From Cepaea nemoralis (taxonomy: Eukaryota; Mollusca; Gastropoda; Stylommatophora; Helicidae), in the NCBI GenBank assembly GCA_014155875.1, contig JACEFZ010003474.1, forward strand, positions 1-64,000: a stretch of DNA of 64,000 nucleotides, written 5' to 3'. Below, one piece after another: positions 32,015 through 43,521 of this stretch (positions within the stretch are counted from its first letter, which is position 1; the number at the start of each line of letters is the position of its first letter). Position numbers and translations under genes: made by a program. The notes under the pieces are model-generated. The model was not told the DNA's origin. It did no database searches and saw only the letters and a list, made by a program, of their open reading frames with translations.

Positions 32015-32460
32015 TCCACGTATTAAGGCGGACAGCCGCCTCATGAGATCCATGAACCTAGGCGAAGGTCAACCTTACGAGATCTATGAACCTAGGCTGA
32101 GAGCAACCCAACGAGATCTATGAACCTAGGCTGAGAGCAACCCTGGCAGATCCATTAACCTAGGCTGAGAGCAACCCTACGAGATTATGAACTTAGGCGG
32201 GAGAGCAAACCCTACGAGATCATGAACCTATTCTGAGAGCAACCCAAGCAGATCCATGAACTTAGGCTGAGAGCAACGCCATGAGATCCATGAATGTAGG
32301 CTGAGAGCAACCCTAGCAGATCCATGAACTTAGGCTGAGAGCAACGCCATGAGATCCATGAATGTAGGCTGAGAGCAACCCTAGCAGATCCATGAACCTA
32401 GGCTGAGAGCAACCCTGCGAGGTCACTAAACCTAGGCGGAGAGCAGCCTCGCGAGAGTGC
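32015..32460. repeat. Minisatellite, ~34-bp unit, about 13 copies
   Basis: The unit GAGATCCATGAACCTAGGCT plus GAGAGCAACCCTAC repeats with single-base and small indel variation. A two-unit higher-order pattern (AACCCTAGCAGATCCATGAA alternating with AACGCCATGAGATCCATGAA) is visible at 32,240-32,400. No gene is recognised across it. Confidence 0.92.
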
Positions 32461-32539
32461 AGGGTAGCTGCTGTCCAGTTCACCACGCAGAGACTAAAAA
32501 CAATCTCCATAAGAGTGTGCATTAAGAGATCATAACTGA

Positions 32540-33760
32540 CCCTGTTACATGGTCCTCAAGATCCAGTTCCTCTACTATTGTGTCCTGTCTATTCTGGAAC
32601 CCATGTAAACATCAAAAGCAAATGTCACTGTGTTTGACCATGTTTCATTCCTTGGCTGGTAACTCTAAAACCCTCTTTGGTGTGGTTTTTCCTTTCCAAT
32701 ACTTTGCTAAATTTATCCTGCAATGTGATAATCCTACAGCTATTAACTCTTGAATGGTCCTTGCCTGGCTTGGGGAATGTGATTAAACAGTTGTGGAGCA
32801 ACACTTGTAGCACTGATGCTGTCCAAATGATCAGCACCTTTCATCTGCAAATCCCCATAGCTATATCATATTGGAGTTATTGACTCTGTCAAATCCTGGT
32901 GCAGCGTCCTTTGCTGTTTTCATTACATTCTTTATGTATTCTACTTGTACGACATCCTCATAGTCGCCATCCTTGAAGAAAACCGCCAATAGCTCTCTAA
33001 CAGTTTACCCGCTGTCGCCACCGTTGTGATCTCTCTGTGTTATAAACCTCTCCAGGAAAGCTTCTACTTTCTCCTGGTCCGTTGTCATGTGCATGCCATT
33101 ATCCCTATAAACTCTTGGCATTGTGGTAGGCTGGTCTTTTCTACTCATTTGTCTGTGTATTTTCCAGAATTTACCCACTGTCTTATCACTTCCCAGCCGA
33201 GACATGAAATTATCTCAATTAGCTTTTTGGGGGGGGGGCTCTACTGCACATTGCTTGAGCTCCTCAACTTTCTAATTTTGCACCTTTCCGCCATCTCTAG
33301 TTCCTCTTATGTGCTTTGCAAGTTCAACTTCGGGGTCCCCATGGGGGATGCATAAATGCGAGCCTTCTCGGTCTAATCCATGCTTTCTGTTGGTGCGTCC
33401 AGTGAGTGTGTTGGCCCGCTCGTATTTGAAGGCCCTGATTGTTCTCGCAGCCTTGAACTTGCTCGATTTGGAAATCAACACGGAGCATGGCAGGTGGTCA
33501 CTTCCATGATCCCCATAACAGTCAATTTCGTTTCCGATATGGCAGACCAGGTGACAAGTGCCATGTGCATAGCAGTATCTGCGTCATCCGTTCTCATTGC
33601 CACAGACTACCTCTGTCTCGATTATCGTATCCATAAGGGCGTACCGATGTCGGGTTTCCCCTGTGTAGTTCTATTCTCTACTTAAAGTGTTAAAATTCCC
33701 ACAGAAGAGAAGCCCGTCACCAAGGATGTCCTCCTGCCCCTTAAGACAGTCCCAATGTTA
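32540..33760 (-). mobile_element. Jockey/CR1-like LINE fragment: endonuclease end to early RT
   Basis: Read on the minus strand, a GDGLLFCGNFNTL-like piece (about 33,710), then YGDHGSDHLPCSVLI (about 33,510) give the C-terminal catalytic end of the endonuclease. Next come FKAARTIRAFKYERAN, the VGKFWKIHRQM linker (33,205-33,005), VAVFLKDG-like sequence and the RT start LITFPKPGKDHSRVNSCRII (near 32,780). It stops before the catalytic core. Many stops. Confidence 0.65.
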
Positions 33761-34892
33761 CTTAGCGACAGCAGAACCCACAGCGGCATATCATCATCAA
33801 GTGTCGTGCCGGCTCGGATAGGCGTTCATGACTTTCCACAGATCTCGATCTTTGGTTTTATGGATCAACACTGCTGATGAGATTCCTACATTCCACCGTC
33901 CCAATCTATCTAGCATAATTTCTCTTGGTCTGCCTCTACCTCTCTTCCCCTCGATCTTTCCAGTTGTCACGATGTTCTCCAATGCCTGTCTTCTCATCAC
34001 ATGACCAAAGAATGTTGTTTGCCTCTTTCTTATTGTTGCATATATTGTGTTCTAGCCTCTTTCAGACAGGCGTTGTTAGTTACTCTGGCAGTCCAAGGAA
34101 TTCGCAACATTCGTCTCAGGAAACATATCTCTGTTGCTTCCAAGCTCTTCCTTATTTGTTCATTTACATTCCAAGATTCACAGCCATTCAGCAAAACAGG
34201 TTCTGTACTTGTATATCACTTCAGCACTCTCTTTCTTACATTCAATGATAGTGACTTGTTGCATAAGATATTCTTAATTTTCTGAAATGCGACTTTTGCT
34301 TGCCATATTCTGCTCTTAATCTCTGTTGTGCATCTTCCATCTAATGTTAAAATTGCCCCTAGACACTTAAAACTATACACTTAGTTAATAATTTTCCCTT
34401 CTATTTCTATTTAACATTTTGGTGCCACCTTTCTCTTTGATATCACCTTTGTTACTGTTTCCTTGATATTCAATGAGAGTCCTTTATTTCCACTATCTGT
34501 TACTATAATGTCAACAATTGTTGTAGATCCTTTGCATTATCCGCCACAAATACTGTGTCATCTGCATCGTGTATAATATTTATATTATAACATCCATATA
34601 GTATTCCTTGTCTCTCTTTGATCTCTCTCATTATCACTTCGCTATAGAGTGAGAAGAGATCCGGTGACACAACACATCCCTGTCGTACTCCCAGCCTTAT
34701 TTGCTCATAAATACTCTCTTTATTTCGCATTTTAATTGCTGCTACTTGGTTCCAGTAAATATTCTTTATTATTCTGAGATCTTTCCTATCAATGTTACTA
34801 TCTTCCAACATTTAATCAGTTCATCATGTTTTAATTTATCAAATGCTTTAGTATAATCTATGAAGCACAAAGATGTGTCTTTCTGTGTCTCT

Positions 34893-35278
34893 ATTGCGGG
34901 ATGTGTGGGTTGGTGGGGGATGGTGTGTGTGGGTGGTGAGTGTGTGTGGGTTGGGGGAACGGGTGAGGGCATGTGTGTGTTGGTGGGGGATTGTGGGAGG
35001 GGGATGGGTCGGAAGGTGGGGTATTGTGTGTCCCTGGGTGTGTGGGTGTGTGTGTGCGTGGGGGTGATGTGTGGGTGGGTGGAATATGTGCCTCATAACA
35101 TGGTAATTATTCATTGTTTATGTTTACAACAATCATTTGACAATGTTTTTTTTCTTCCTATGTAAATGTATAATGCACCATTGGTGAACGAAAGATGAGT
35201 GATTGGAAGGGCTGAATGTAAGACGGGCCTGCGTGCCCAATTTGTGACCCTTTTAAAATAAAGTTGATTTGATTTTTT
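34893..35278 (+). mobile_element. GT-minisatellite retroposon, copy 2 (nested in RTE-C)
   Basis: A short G-rich body (34,898-35,085) is followed by the shared tail: TTTATGTTTACAACAAT, TGACAATG plus T run, AAAGATGAGTGATTGGAAGG, ACGGGCCTGCGTGCCC, AAAATAAAG and a final GATTTGATT plus T run instead of (GTTC)n. The interrupted LINE resumes on both sides (GGTACAAACAATGCAATATA-type on the right). TCTATT occurs at both junctions and may be a short target duplication. Confidence 0.8.
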
Positions 35279-36171
35279 TTTCTATTATTATCCATAATGT
35301 ATATATTGCATTGTTTGTACCCTTTCCTTCCACAAATCCATACTGATCTTTACCAATGTCAATTTTTATTTTCTTTCTCGTTCTTCTCATTATAATTCTT
35401 AGTAGAAGCTTAGTGGTTTATGAGGTTAATTGTGTGAAAATCTTCGCATTTAATTGCCCCTGGTCTTTTTGGTACAGCTATAAATACAGATTTCAGTAAA
35501 TCGCTTAGGATATTTCATCTGCTGTAAATATCATTCCACATTGTGGTTAATATATCTACTCCACATTATCCCAGTACACTGTACTTCTAGTTCTTCTATT
35601 GGGATTCCATCTGACCCAGCTGTTTTTCCTTTCTTCATATGTTTGACAGCGTTATCGACTTCTTCTTTTAGAATTGGTGGACCTTCTAAGTAACTTTCTT
35701 CTGTTATTTCTGTCCTTTCTCCATCATATAAGTCTCTTATATGCTAATTCTACCTCTTCATTATAGCATCTCCCTCCAACAATATTTTTTCCTGTTTTTT
35801 ATTTTAAACACCAAGTATTTATACTTATTTTTCTTCTTGTGAGCTCACTGATTTTTCTGTGCAATAGTTTTTCTATATTTATTAGAATTTAATTCGATTT
35901 TCTTGCACTACTCGCTTAACACACTTTCTTTTGCCTATACACAATTATCTCTTATTTCTTTATTTATCTTATATTCTTGGTTCCCAGTTTTATTTTGTTT
36001 TCTTTTGGCCATCAACTTTAAGATTTCTTTAGTCATCCATTTTTCATTAGCTTTTTGGCTTCTCTCCGGTAATACTTCTTTGCTCGTATGATTAATGGAG
36101 TCCCTTAACATTTCCCATTGTTTGTTTATACGCTGTATTGTAGCTATTGCTTGTATCTATTTTTTACAGTC

Positions 36172-36372
36172 ACTCTGCATAGGAGGAACGGCTGGCCAAA
36201 AGGCTAAAACGCCGGACTCTCCATCAAGGAGACCCTGGCTCGATCCCTCGGAAAGGTGTGGGATTTTTTTCTGTCGGGGGCAAAAAGAAAGTCCTAACCT
36301 GCACGGCCTTAATTCCTCAAGCTCACAGACCCATCTTCCATACACCGCAAGGTACTATATTGGCAGTAAATG
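36172..36372 (+). mobile_element. tRNA-derived SINE (nested in RTE-C)
   Basis: The head has an A-box-like TGGCCAAAAGGCTAAAACG and a B-box GGCTCGATCCC about 45 bases later, the spacing of an internal RNA polymerase III promoter. A ~120-bp unrelated body follows (AAAAAGAAAGTCCTAACCTG to TACTATATTGGCAGTAAA). Downstream the LINE resumes. The tRNA parent could not be named. Confidence 0.65.
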
Positions 36373-37205
36373 ATAGTTGACTCTGTATTATTCTTGAATG
36401 TCTTTATCTACCTTCAAAACCTCTTTATTAAAACTCATGTTCTTTACCACTTTTTTGCTCTCTTCAGTCTTACTTTCATTTGTCCACATAGTGGTACATG
36501 ATCACTATTACAGTCATCACGCGGCATTGTCTTTACATTAATTAATGCAATTCTAAATGTTTTATTAATAAGTATTTAGTCGATTTGGTTGAGTATTTTC
36601 TTATCAGGGCTTTTCCGTGTGTAAAGTCGCATTGTAAGGTGTTTAAACCAGGTGTTTCCAATTGACATATCATTAATATTTGCTATTCTATTAGTTGCTC
36701 TCCTCTTTCATTCTTTGTACCTAAACTCTAATTCCCCACTACATCCTCCATTTTCTCCTTTCCTACTTTTGCATTAAAATCCCATAGTATTAATTTTCAT
36801 TTCTTGTGATTTAAGTTGAGACATCGACATTTCTACTTTATCGTAAAATGATGTATTTCTTCATCATTACTGCTTGTTGTTGGTGTGTAAACTTGTACGA
36901 TATTTATATTTATCCATGTTAGTAATATTATCTAAATTGTTTTTAATTGTTAATTGCATAGTTGGATACCTCTTGAAGAAAAAAAAATCCAACGGTACCT
37001 TACTCAAGTCTGTAGGTCAATTCTTAGTCGAGATATTAATGTTTGTGTGTCAGTTTATCATTTAATATGAACAAAGAGGAAAATACTATTTGAGCACTTT
37101 GACAAAGTGTGACCTACACACTCAAATAACTGTTGTTAACACATACGCTGAAGGGAGATAAAAACTGCCAATGTTGCCTAACTAAGGCGGAGCTAACAGC
37201 TGACG

Positions 37206-37311
<106 letters not shown>

Positions 37312-37964
37312 CATACAGCTATATATAATGATCACTTCATGCAGTGATGACGTCAGTCTGCGAGCGCTGTCTGCACGTGCTGTCTGTCAACGAGAGGCCG
37401 CCTGCGTAGATTCATTTTGACCGAAGAAGTCGCATTGAAAAGTTGCAAAATTATCAATGAATAGGTCCGGGTAGAGTGTTGAAGAATTAAACGTAAATAC
37501 TATAATGGGTGTTGAATGCAAACATGCAATAATTGGCTGTGAATATTCCATAACAGTATTAATTGATCACCGCAGTAGTAAGACAAGCTAAAACTTCTAT
37601 TTCCCACTATTTAAAAGCCACATTACAGGATGCCATTTTTATAATTTCAGTTTAAGATGGGATTGCCAACTGTAATGGTCATAACTTACAAATTATAGGT
37701 AAAAATGGATGCTAAATTGAATAATTGTCGGATGTATGGTTGATGGCTCATACCAATGACAGGAAGGATGCTAAGTTCCTCTTTCCCAATGTGATCCTGC
37801 CCGTTTAATTATGTTAACCTTTAATGGCTCAGTTGCTTGAGTCCATAAATAGAGTCTCAGAAAACCAAGGAATACCTCAAGGAAAACATTTACAAGTTCT
37901 GTTTTTTCATTAATACCCAAACTCTCCTTTTGGTGGTTCCTTGCCTCTCCTCTCTCATTCATTC

Positions 37965-38640
37965 ATTCATTCATTCATTCAGTAGCATGTCCTTTGCAGA
38001 ACCTTGCTCCCATAACAACCTTCCGGAAAACCTCTCGATCATAAGCAAGATGTAACGGGTCTGATAACCCATCTGGAGATCATCCGCCACATCCTGCACC
38101 CATCTTCTCTTTGGCCTTCCTTTTCCTCTCTTCCCAGGCATATACCCTTTCAATATTGTTCTCTCCAAACTTTCGTGACGTTTCAAGTGACCAAAATATT
38201 TAAATTTTCTTTGTTTTATCGTCTTTAATAGCCAACCTTCTTCAATATTCAACTCTTGAAGTATGGATGCATTTGTTCTTTTCTTTACCCAAGATATTCT
38301 TAGAACTCGTCTATAACATTTATATTCAAAGGCGTTTATGCGCTGTTTAGCTTGTTTAGTAAGTGTCCATGTCTCACAGGCGTATGTTGCAAAGGGAAAG
38401 ATGCATGCTCTTAAAGATATAATTTTTGTAGTTCTATCTGTCCCACTCCATAATTTATTCAGCTGTTTTAGTCTTTGAAGAGCAATGGATAGTCACCGTT
38501 TAATTTTTTTCATTGTGTCACCGTTGTTAGTAATCAATGACCCAAGATATTCAAAATTTTCCACCACCTCCAATTTTCCCCCATTAATGTATATTTCTTT
38601 CTCCATAGTAGTTTTATCTGTATGCATTATCTTTCTCAAC
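37965..38640 (-). mobile_element. RTE-A LINE, 5'-truncated second copy
   Basis: The minus strand is close to positions 7046-7720 of the full RTE-A. It starts at the KIMHTDKTTMEKEI segment and includes the basic GKRGKGRPKRRWVQDVADDL tail. The stop is followed by (GAAT)n at 37,951-37,984, confirming (GAAT)n as the RTE-A 3' tail. The frame is broken near 38,255. The truncation point at 38,640 abuts another LINE fragment on the plus strand. Confidence 0.88.
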
Positions 38641-38930
38641 TCAACACTCAACACCAGAAATATCATCTAGAATCGCACTGGCATCTAGTGCCTTCAATAA
38701 ACTGTCAAACATCTGGATGTCAAAGACACTCAGCAAACACACAAAACTTAAAATCTTCAACTCTTGTGTGATTCCAGTGTTAACGTATGGATGTGAAAGT
38801 TGGAAATCAACGGTAGCTTTAGATAAAAAATTAGACAATTTTGAGAACAACTGTCTTAGAAGACTTCTAAACATCCACTGGACAGACTTCAGAACCAACT
38901 CGCAAATAAGTCTTGTTGGTTATGGATTTC
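38641..38930 (+). mobile_element. LINE RT C-terminal fragment
   Basis: The translation RIALASSAFNKLSNIWMSKT then KIFNSCVIPVLTYGCESWKS, KLDNFENNCLRRLLNIHWTD and TNSQI is the typical post-palm C-terminal region of a LINE RT. It begins immediately at the truncated RTE-A copy. It breaks off at about 38,915, before the GHVxR-type end. Bases 38,940-39,745 contain nothing I can assign. Confidence 0.7.
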
Positions 38931-39746
38931 TGCTCCACGCAGTCACTGTAATGTATATTTTTTTAAGCTTTAGTGTGTTGGTCTTTCAGGTTTGTAGAAT
39001 ATTTTTAGTTGGCTCTAGATTTTTTAAATTTTGGCAGGTAAATTATGATACATAACGTTTACCTCTCCTATAAGGAAAAGGGAACTTATGCGGGTAGATA
39101 GGTTTCTGCCCCAATCTCTCACAGCAAAGTTTAGCATTTAGCAAAGTTGCTTCTATCACCAAAGTTAGGTCTGGATCTATATGGATATAGCCACTACCTG
39201 AAATTTCAGCATGAATCTTAAGTCTAATGATACCATCAATATGAACCTCAAAAATGAGATGCTGTAAACTCCTAAGAATAGATCAAGGGAAGTAAAAAAA
39301 CGAATCTTGTTTTTAGAGAAAAATAACCATAGGAGACAGATAGTTATCACCAACATAATTGTTTGCACTCCATACAACCTTCTATGATAAGGTGTTCAAG
39401 GTTTGGACTAGCAGATGTGCAGTTTTATCTTCACCTGTGCCTGTCATCAGGGTCTCCAGGTTGAGTGCTACCTTGATTTATATGGAATTTGACAACTATG
39501 TTCCCCATCCTCCTCTGTAACTAGTTATTTTATATACATCTTCTTCCATTAAAGAAACGTGGTCTCATACATTAAGGGGTTTTTAAATCATTCCCCATTG
39601 CAATGGGTAGTTGCTTATAAACAATATAAGTACATCATGGTATCCATTCTGGTATAGTATTCAGGTGAATTCTTTATTATCAAAAGTTTCAAGACGAGTA
39701 TATTTCCTCCTATTCAACGTGTCTGTAATATGCTTGTACTTCATTT

Positions 39747-39748
<2 letters not shown>

Positions 39749-39841
<93 letters not shown>
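39749..39841. repeat. (CAT)n trinucleotide microsatellite
   Basis: About 31 uninterrupted ATC/CAT units. The poly-histidine frame over it is a by-product. Confidence 0.97.
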
Positions 39842-40269
39842 TACAATCATCAGGACACTAACCCATATGTTGTAAAATTAGTGATCTATAATACAAAGTG
39901 GGGTCTTGCTTTAGACACAAAACCAGATGCGTGTAGTATGCGTGATATGTAATATGGGTTGTGTCGTCCTTAGGGCACAAAACGAGATGACGGTATGTGA
40001 GCGATATTTAATACAAAATGGTGTCATGCGTTGGAGTGCACTAAATAATTAAGTAGTGTATGGGCTATACCGAACATATTCTCTGCTGATAGACAGGACA
40101 TTGCACATCAAAGTTGCAATCTATCATGAGCTTGGTTGCCAGCTTATACTCTTTCTGAGCATGTTACTTCATCTCACTCATTCTCCTCATTCAACAGACA
40201 TAATATTTATATGTGCATGGATGATCATTTCACTCAGTCATCAGAAATCATTCTCATACTTGCATGTAA

Positions 40270-40900
40270 GATGATTAATTATACTTATTTGATTTTCTAA
40301 TGCCAACTTTAAATGTTAACACCATTGGCATCATATTGAAATCTCAGTCATTCCCCAATCATTCATCAGAGGCAATCATATCTGTATGGATGACAATTAA
40401 GTATATGTATGTGCTTTACACATGATAAATTCACGGATTCAACAACAATGACATTACAATGGAATCTCAATAAATCCCCCCTCATTCATCAGACACAAGC
40501 ATATTTGTATGGATGACAATTAGTAATACTGATGTGGTTCACAAATGATACATTCCCATTCACATTCACCACAGGCATGCTCTCTTCAATGACATAGACT
40601 TATGTGATCATAAGGCATACTTATGAGATTCACAAAGGATGATTCCTCTTGTTTAGCAATAATGAAATTACACATGGATCCCCACATGCTCTCATAAAAT
40701 GCATATATTTATGTGATATACTCAATCTACATTCATTCATCATGCATTATAACCACACTTGCATTTCGGTTGATTAGGTATTATTATGTGTCTTACAAAT
40801 GATAAATCCACATGTTAACAACAATGAAAATACAATTCACGCACCACGTGAATGCTCTCACCCACCACACAAAATTACGATACATATAGAAATCTACTTG
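40270..40900. repeat. Diverged tandem repeats of ~110-130 bp
   Basis: Phrases such as CATTCATCAGACACAAGCAT, GTATGGATGACAATTA, CACA-ATGATAAATTC and CAACAATGANATTACA recur in the same order four or five times with strong divergence. No coding frame is convincing. Bases 39,842-40,270 look like ordinary A+T-rich unique sequence. Confidence 0.6.
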
Positions 40901-41046
40901 GCTCCCATGTGGTCATTGAACAAAAAACTACTTGACTATTACACTTTACACTAATTTACCTTACCGGTGTTTGCACATTTAAAATCGTTTCTTCTAGTGA
41001 ACTAACTATTCCTAGCTTCCTAAATCTTAAGTTACTCACCAACTTT

Positions 41047-42622
41047 TAGACATAGAGACTGATGTATGACTGACTGAGTTTAAGACATAGAGACTGATGT
41101 ATGCCTGCCTAAGTTTAAGACATAGAGACTGATGTATGCCTGGCTGGATTTTTGACATAGAGACTGATGTATGACTGATTGGGTTTTAGACATAGAGACT
41201 GATGTAATACTGACTGGGTTTTAGACATAGTGACTGATGTATGCCTGACTGGGTTTTAGACATAGTGACTGATGTATGCCTGACTGGGTTTTAGACATAG
41301 TGACTGAAGTATGCCTGCCTGGGTTTTAGACATAGAGACTGATGTATGACTGATTGGGTTTTAGACATAGAGCTGATGTATGACTGACTGGGTTTTATAC
41401 ACAGAGGTGATGTATGACTGACTGGGTTTTAGACATAGAGACTGATGTAATGACTGACTGAGTTTTAGACATAGAGACTGATGTATGCCTGACTAGGGTT
41501 TTAGACATAGATGACTGATGTATGCCTGACTGGGTTTTAGACATAGTGACTGATGTATGCCTGACTGGGTTTTAGACATAGAGACTGATGTATGCCTGAC
41601 TGGGTTTTAGACATAGAGACTGATGTATGCCTGACTGGGTTTTAGACATAGAGACTGATGTATGCCTGACTGGGTTTTAGACATAGAGACTGATGTATGC
41701 CTGACTGGGTTTTAGACATAGAGACTGATGTATGCCTGACTGGGTTTTAGACATAGTAGACTGATGTATGCCTGACTGGGTTTTAGACATAGTGACTGAT
41801 GTATGCCTGACTGGGTTTTAGACATAGTGACTGATGTATGCCTGCCTGGGTTTTAGACATAGAGACTGATGTATGACTGATTGGGTTTTAGACATAGAGA
41901 CTGATGTATGACTGACTGGTTTTAGACATAGAGACTGATGTATGCCTGACTGGGTTTTAGACATAGAGACTGATGTATGACTGATTGGGTTTTAGACATA
42001 GAGACTGATGTATGACTGACTGGGTTTTAGACATAGAGACTGATGTATGCCTGACTGGGGTTTAGACATAGAGACTGATGTATGACTGACTGTGTTTTAG
42101 ACATGGAGACCGATGTCTGCCTGACTGGGTTTTTGACATAGAAACTGATGTAATACTGACTGAGTTTTAGACAAAGAGACTGGTATATGCCTGACTAGGT
42201 TTTAGACATAGAGACTGATGTATGCTTGCCTGGGTTTTAGACATAGAGACTGATGTATGCCTGGCTGGGTTTTAGACATAGAGACTGATGTATGACTGAT
42301 GGGTTTTAGACATAGAGACTGATGTATGCCTGCCTGGGTTTTAGACATAGAGATGATGTATGCCTGCCTGGGTTTTAGACATAGAGACTGATGTATGACT
42401 GATTGGGTTTTAGACATAGAGACTGATGTATGCCTGCCTGGGTTTTAGACATAGAGACTGATGTATGACTGACTGGGTTTTAGACATAGAGACTGATGTT
42501 TGACTGACTGGGTTTTAGACATAGAGACTGATGTTTGACTGACTGGGTTTTAGACATAGAGGCTGATGTTTGACTGACTGGGTTTTAGACATAGAGACTG
42601 ATGTTTGACTGACTGGGTTTTA
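41047..42622. repeat. 35-bp satellite, about 45 tandem copies
   Basis: The unit is GGGTTTTAGACATAGAGACT followed by GATGTATGCCTGACT (35 bp). Variants alternate in GCCTGCCT, GACTGATT, ATAGTGACT and GATGTTTGACT, and clusters of one variant (e.g. ATAGTGACTG near 41,220-41,300 and 41,770-41,850; GATGTTTGAC at 42,490-42,620) show local copying. It runs almost directly into (TA)n. The minus-strand frame with MSKTQ-type repeats is periodic and not a gene. Confidence 0.95.
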
Positions 42623-42631
42623 CATGAGAAG

Positions 42632-42634
<3 letters not shown>

Positions 42635-42720
<86 letters not shown>
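42635..42720. repeat. (TA)n microsatellite
   Basis: About 43 perfect TA units between the 35-bp satellite and repeat X copy 3. Confidence 0.97.
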
Positions 42721-42723
<3 letters not shown>

Positions 42724-42739
42724 AGATGGATGGAACAGC

Positions 42740-43150
42740 ATTCTACTGGCACCTGGCCGTTTTGACAGACGATGGCTGAATTGTAAAGACCATGTGGTGT
42801 AATTGCAGCATGACCACTCTCTCGGCTTCCCTAGTTTATTCCAGAGAAAAGGTAAAACAAATGCATCTGGAACAAGACACTACAGAAGCTCCCGGATCAA
42901 CAAAGCAATACTTTAACTGTCCGCTTTTCGGAGCTTCGATCCTAGGCTTACCTCCTGGCCTGCCTGGCCATTACATGTAGTCTTTAGATTGCGTTTCCTC
43001 GCACCAGGATAAGGCTTGTACCCTCTCAGTTGCGCTCCCCCAACAGAAGCCGTTGGAACAATGTTGGGTGTTGGATTTGATGAGCGCTGCCCAACATTTG
43101 GCGCAAACAGAAAGTAGGTAGTGTCGTCTATACCATCACTCACCGGTTTG
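42740..43150 (-). repeat. Dispersed repeat family X, copy 3
   Basis: Same landmarks as the copy at 8.4-9.0 kb: CTGGCACC...TTTTGACAGACGATGG, CTTTTCGGAGCTTCGATCCTAG-type centre and CAGAAAGTAGGTAGT end. The minus-strand frame (43,143-42,913, 76 aa) reads DDTTYFLFAPNVGQRS, NPTPNIVPTASVGGAQLRGY and KPYPGARKRNLK, parallel to copies 1 and 2. The following 43,151-43,515 is unassigned. Confidence 0.78.
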
Positions 43151-43521
43151 TGGTGTACTAGGAATAATCGACGTCACTGCACTCATGACACACATATAAA
43201 CGTTTCGTCACAAGCCGTATCAGTCTTAATTCTATATATTTCCTGAACTAAAATAAGATTTTACAATGAGATTTCGGTAGTGAAAAATGATAGAACGAAC
43301 CACCACTGCCTTATGGAAGTTCTTGCAAGAACGAAGGTTAGGGCAACAAAGCCCGAAAGAAAATGTGGGCAGACAGAGCCTCAAGCCTGACAAGGCAGTC
43401 TGCCTTTCAAAGAAGGAGTTCAGAAAAGAAACCTCAACAGTCGAAAGTAAAAGATGTTGACCTAAGAGACACGGGACTAGAAACGGACATCTGAGCACTA
43501 CAATGAATGTATGTTGTTCAC

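Larger units (their letters stand above)
33780..36930 (-). mobile_element. RTE-C LINE copy, decayed, with two nested insertions
   Basis: On the minus strand endonuclease remains (IVQVYTPTTSSNDEEI near 36,890-36,840; LWDFNAKVGKEKMEDVV near 36,790-36,740) lead through a linker to the RT. The RT shows NTLQ-like sequence, IPIEELEVQ, GKGTNNAIY (35,325-35,300), FIDYTKAFDKLKHDELI (34,866-34,816), GVRQGCVVSPDLFSLYSEVI (34,697-34,640), and DADDTVFVAD in place of YADD. The end is RRQALENIVTTGKIEGKRGR (33,994-33,935) with a CATCATCA tail. A GT-minisatellite retroposon (34,893-35,278) and a tRNA-derived SINE (36,172-36,372) interrupt it, so both arrived later. Confidence 0.75.

Noticed and set aside
36172..36240. 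Functional tRNA gene
   Set aside because: The A- and B-box spacing fits, but a full cloverleaf with a matched acceptor stem could not be drawn, and a SINE body follows.
37347..37354. CRE as a called promoter element
   Set aside because: The 8-bp palindrome can occur by chance and no gene start was found nearby; mentioned only as context.
41047..42622. CRISPR array
   Set aside because: The 35-bp units are contiguous, without unique spacers, and the DNA is clearly eukaryotic.
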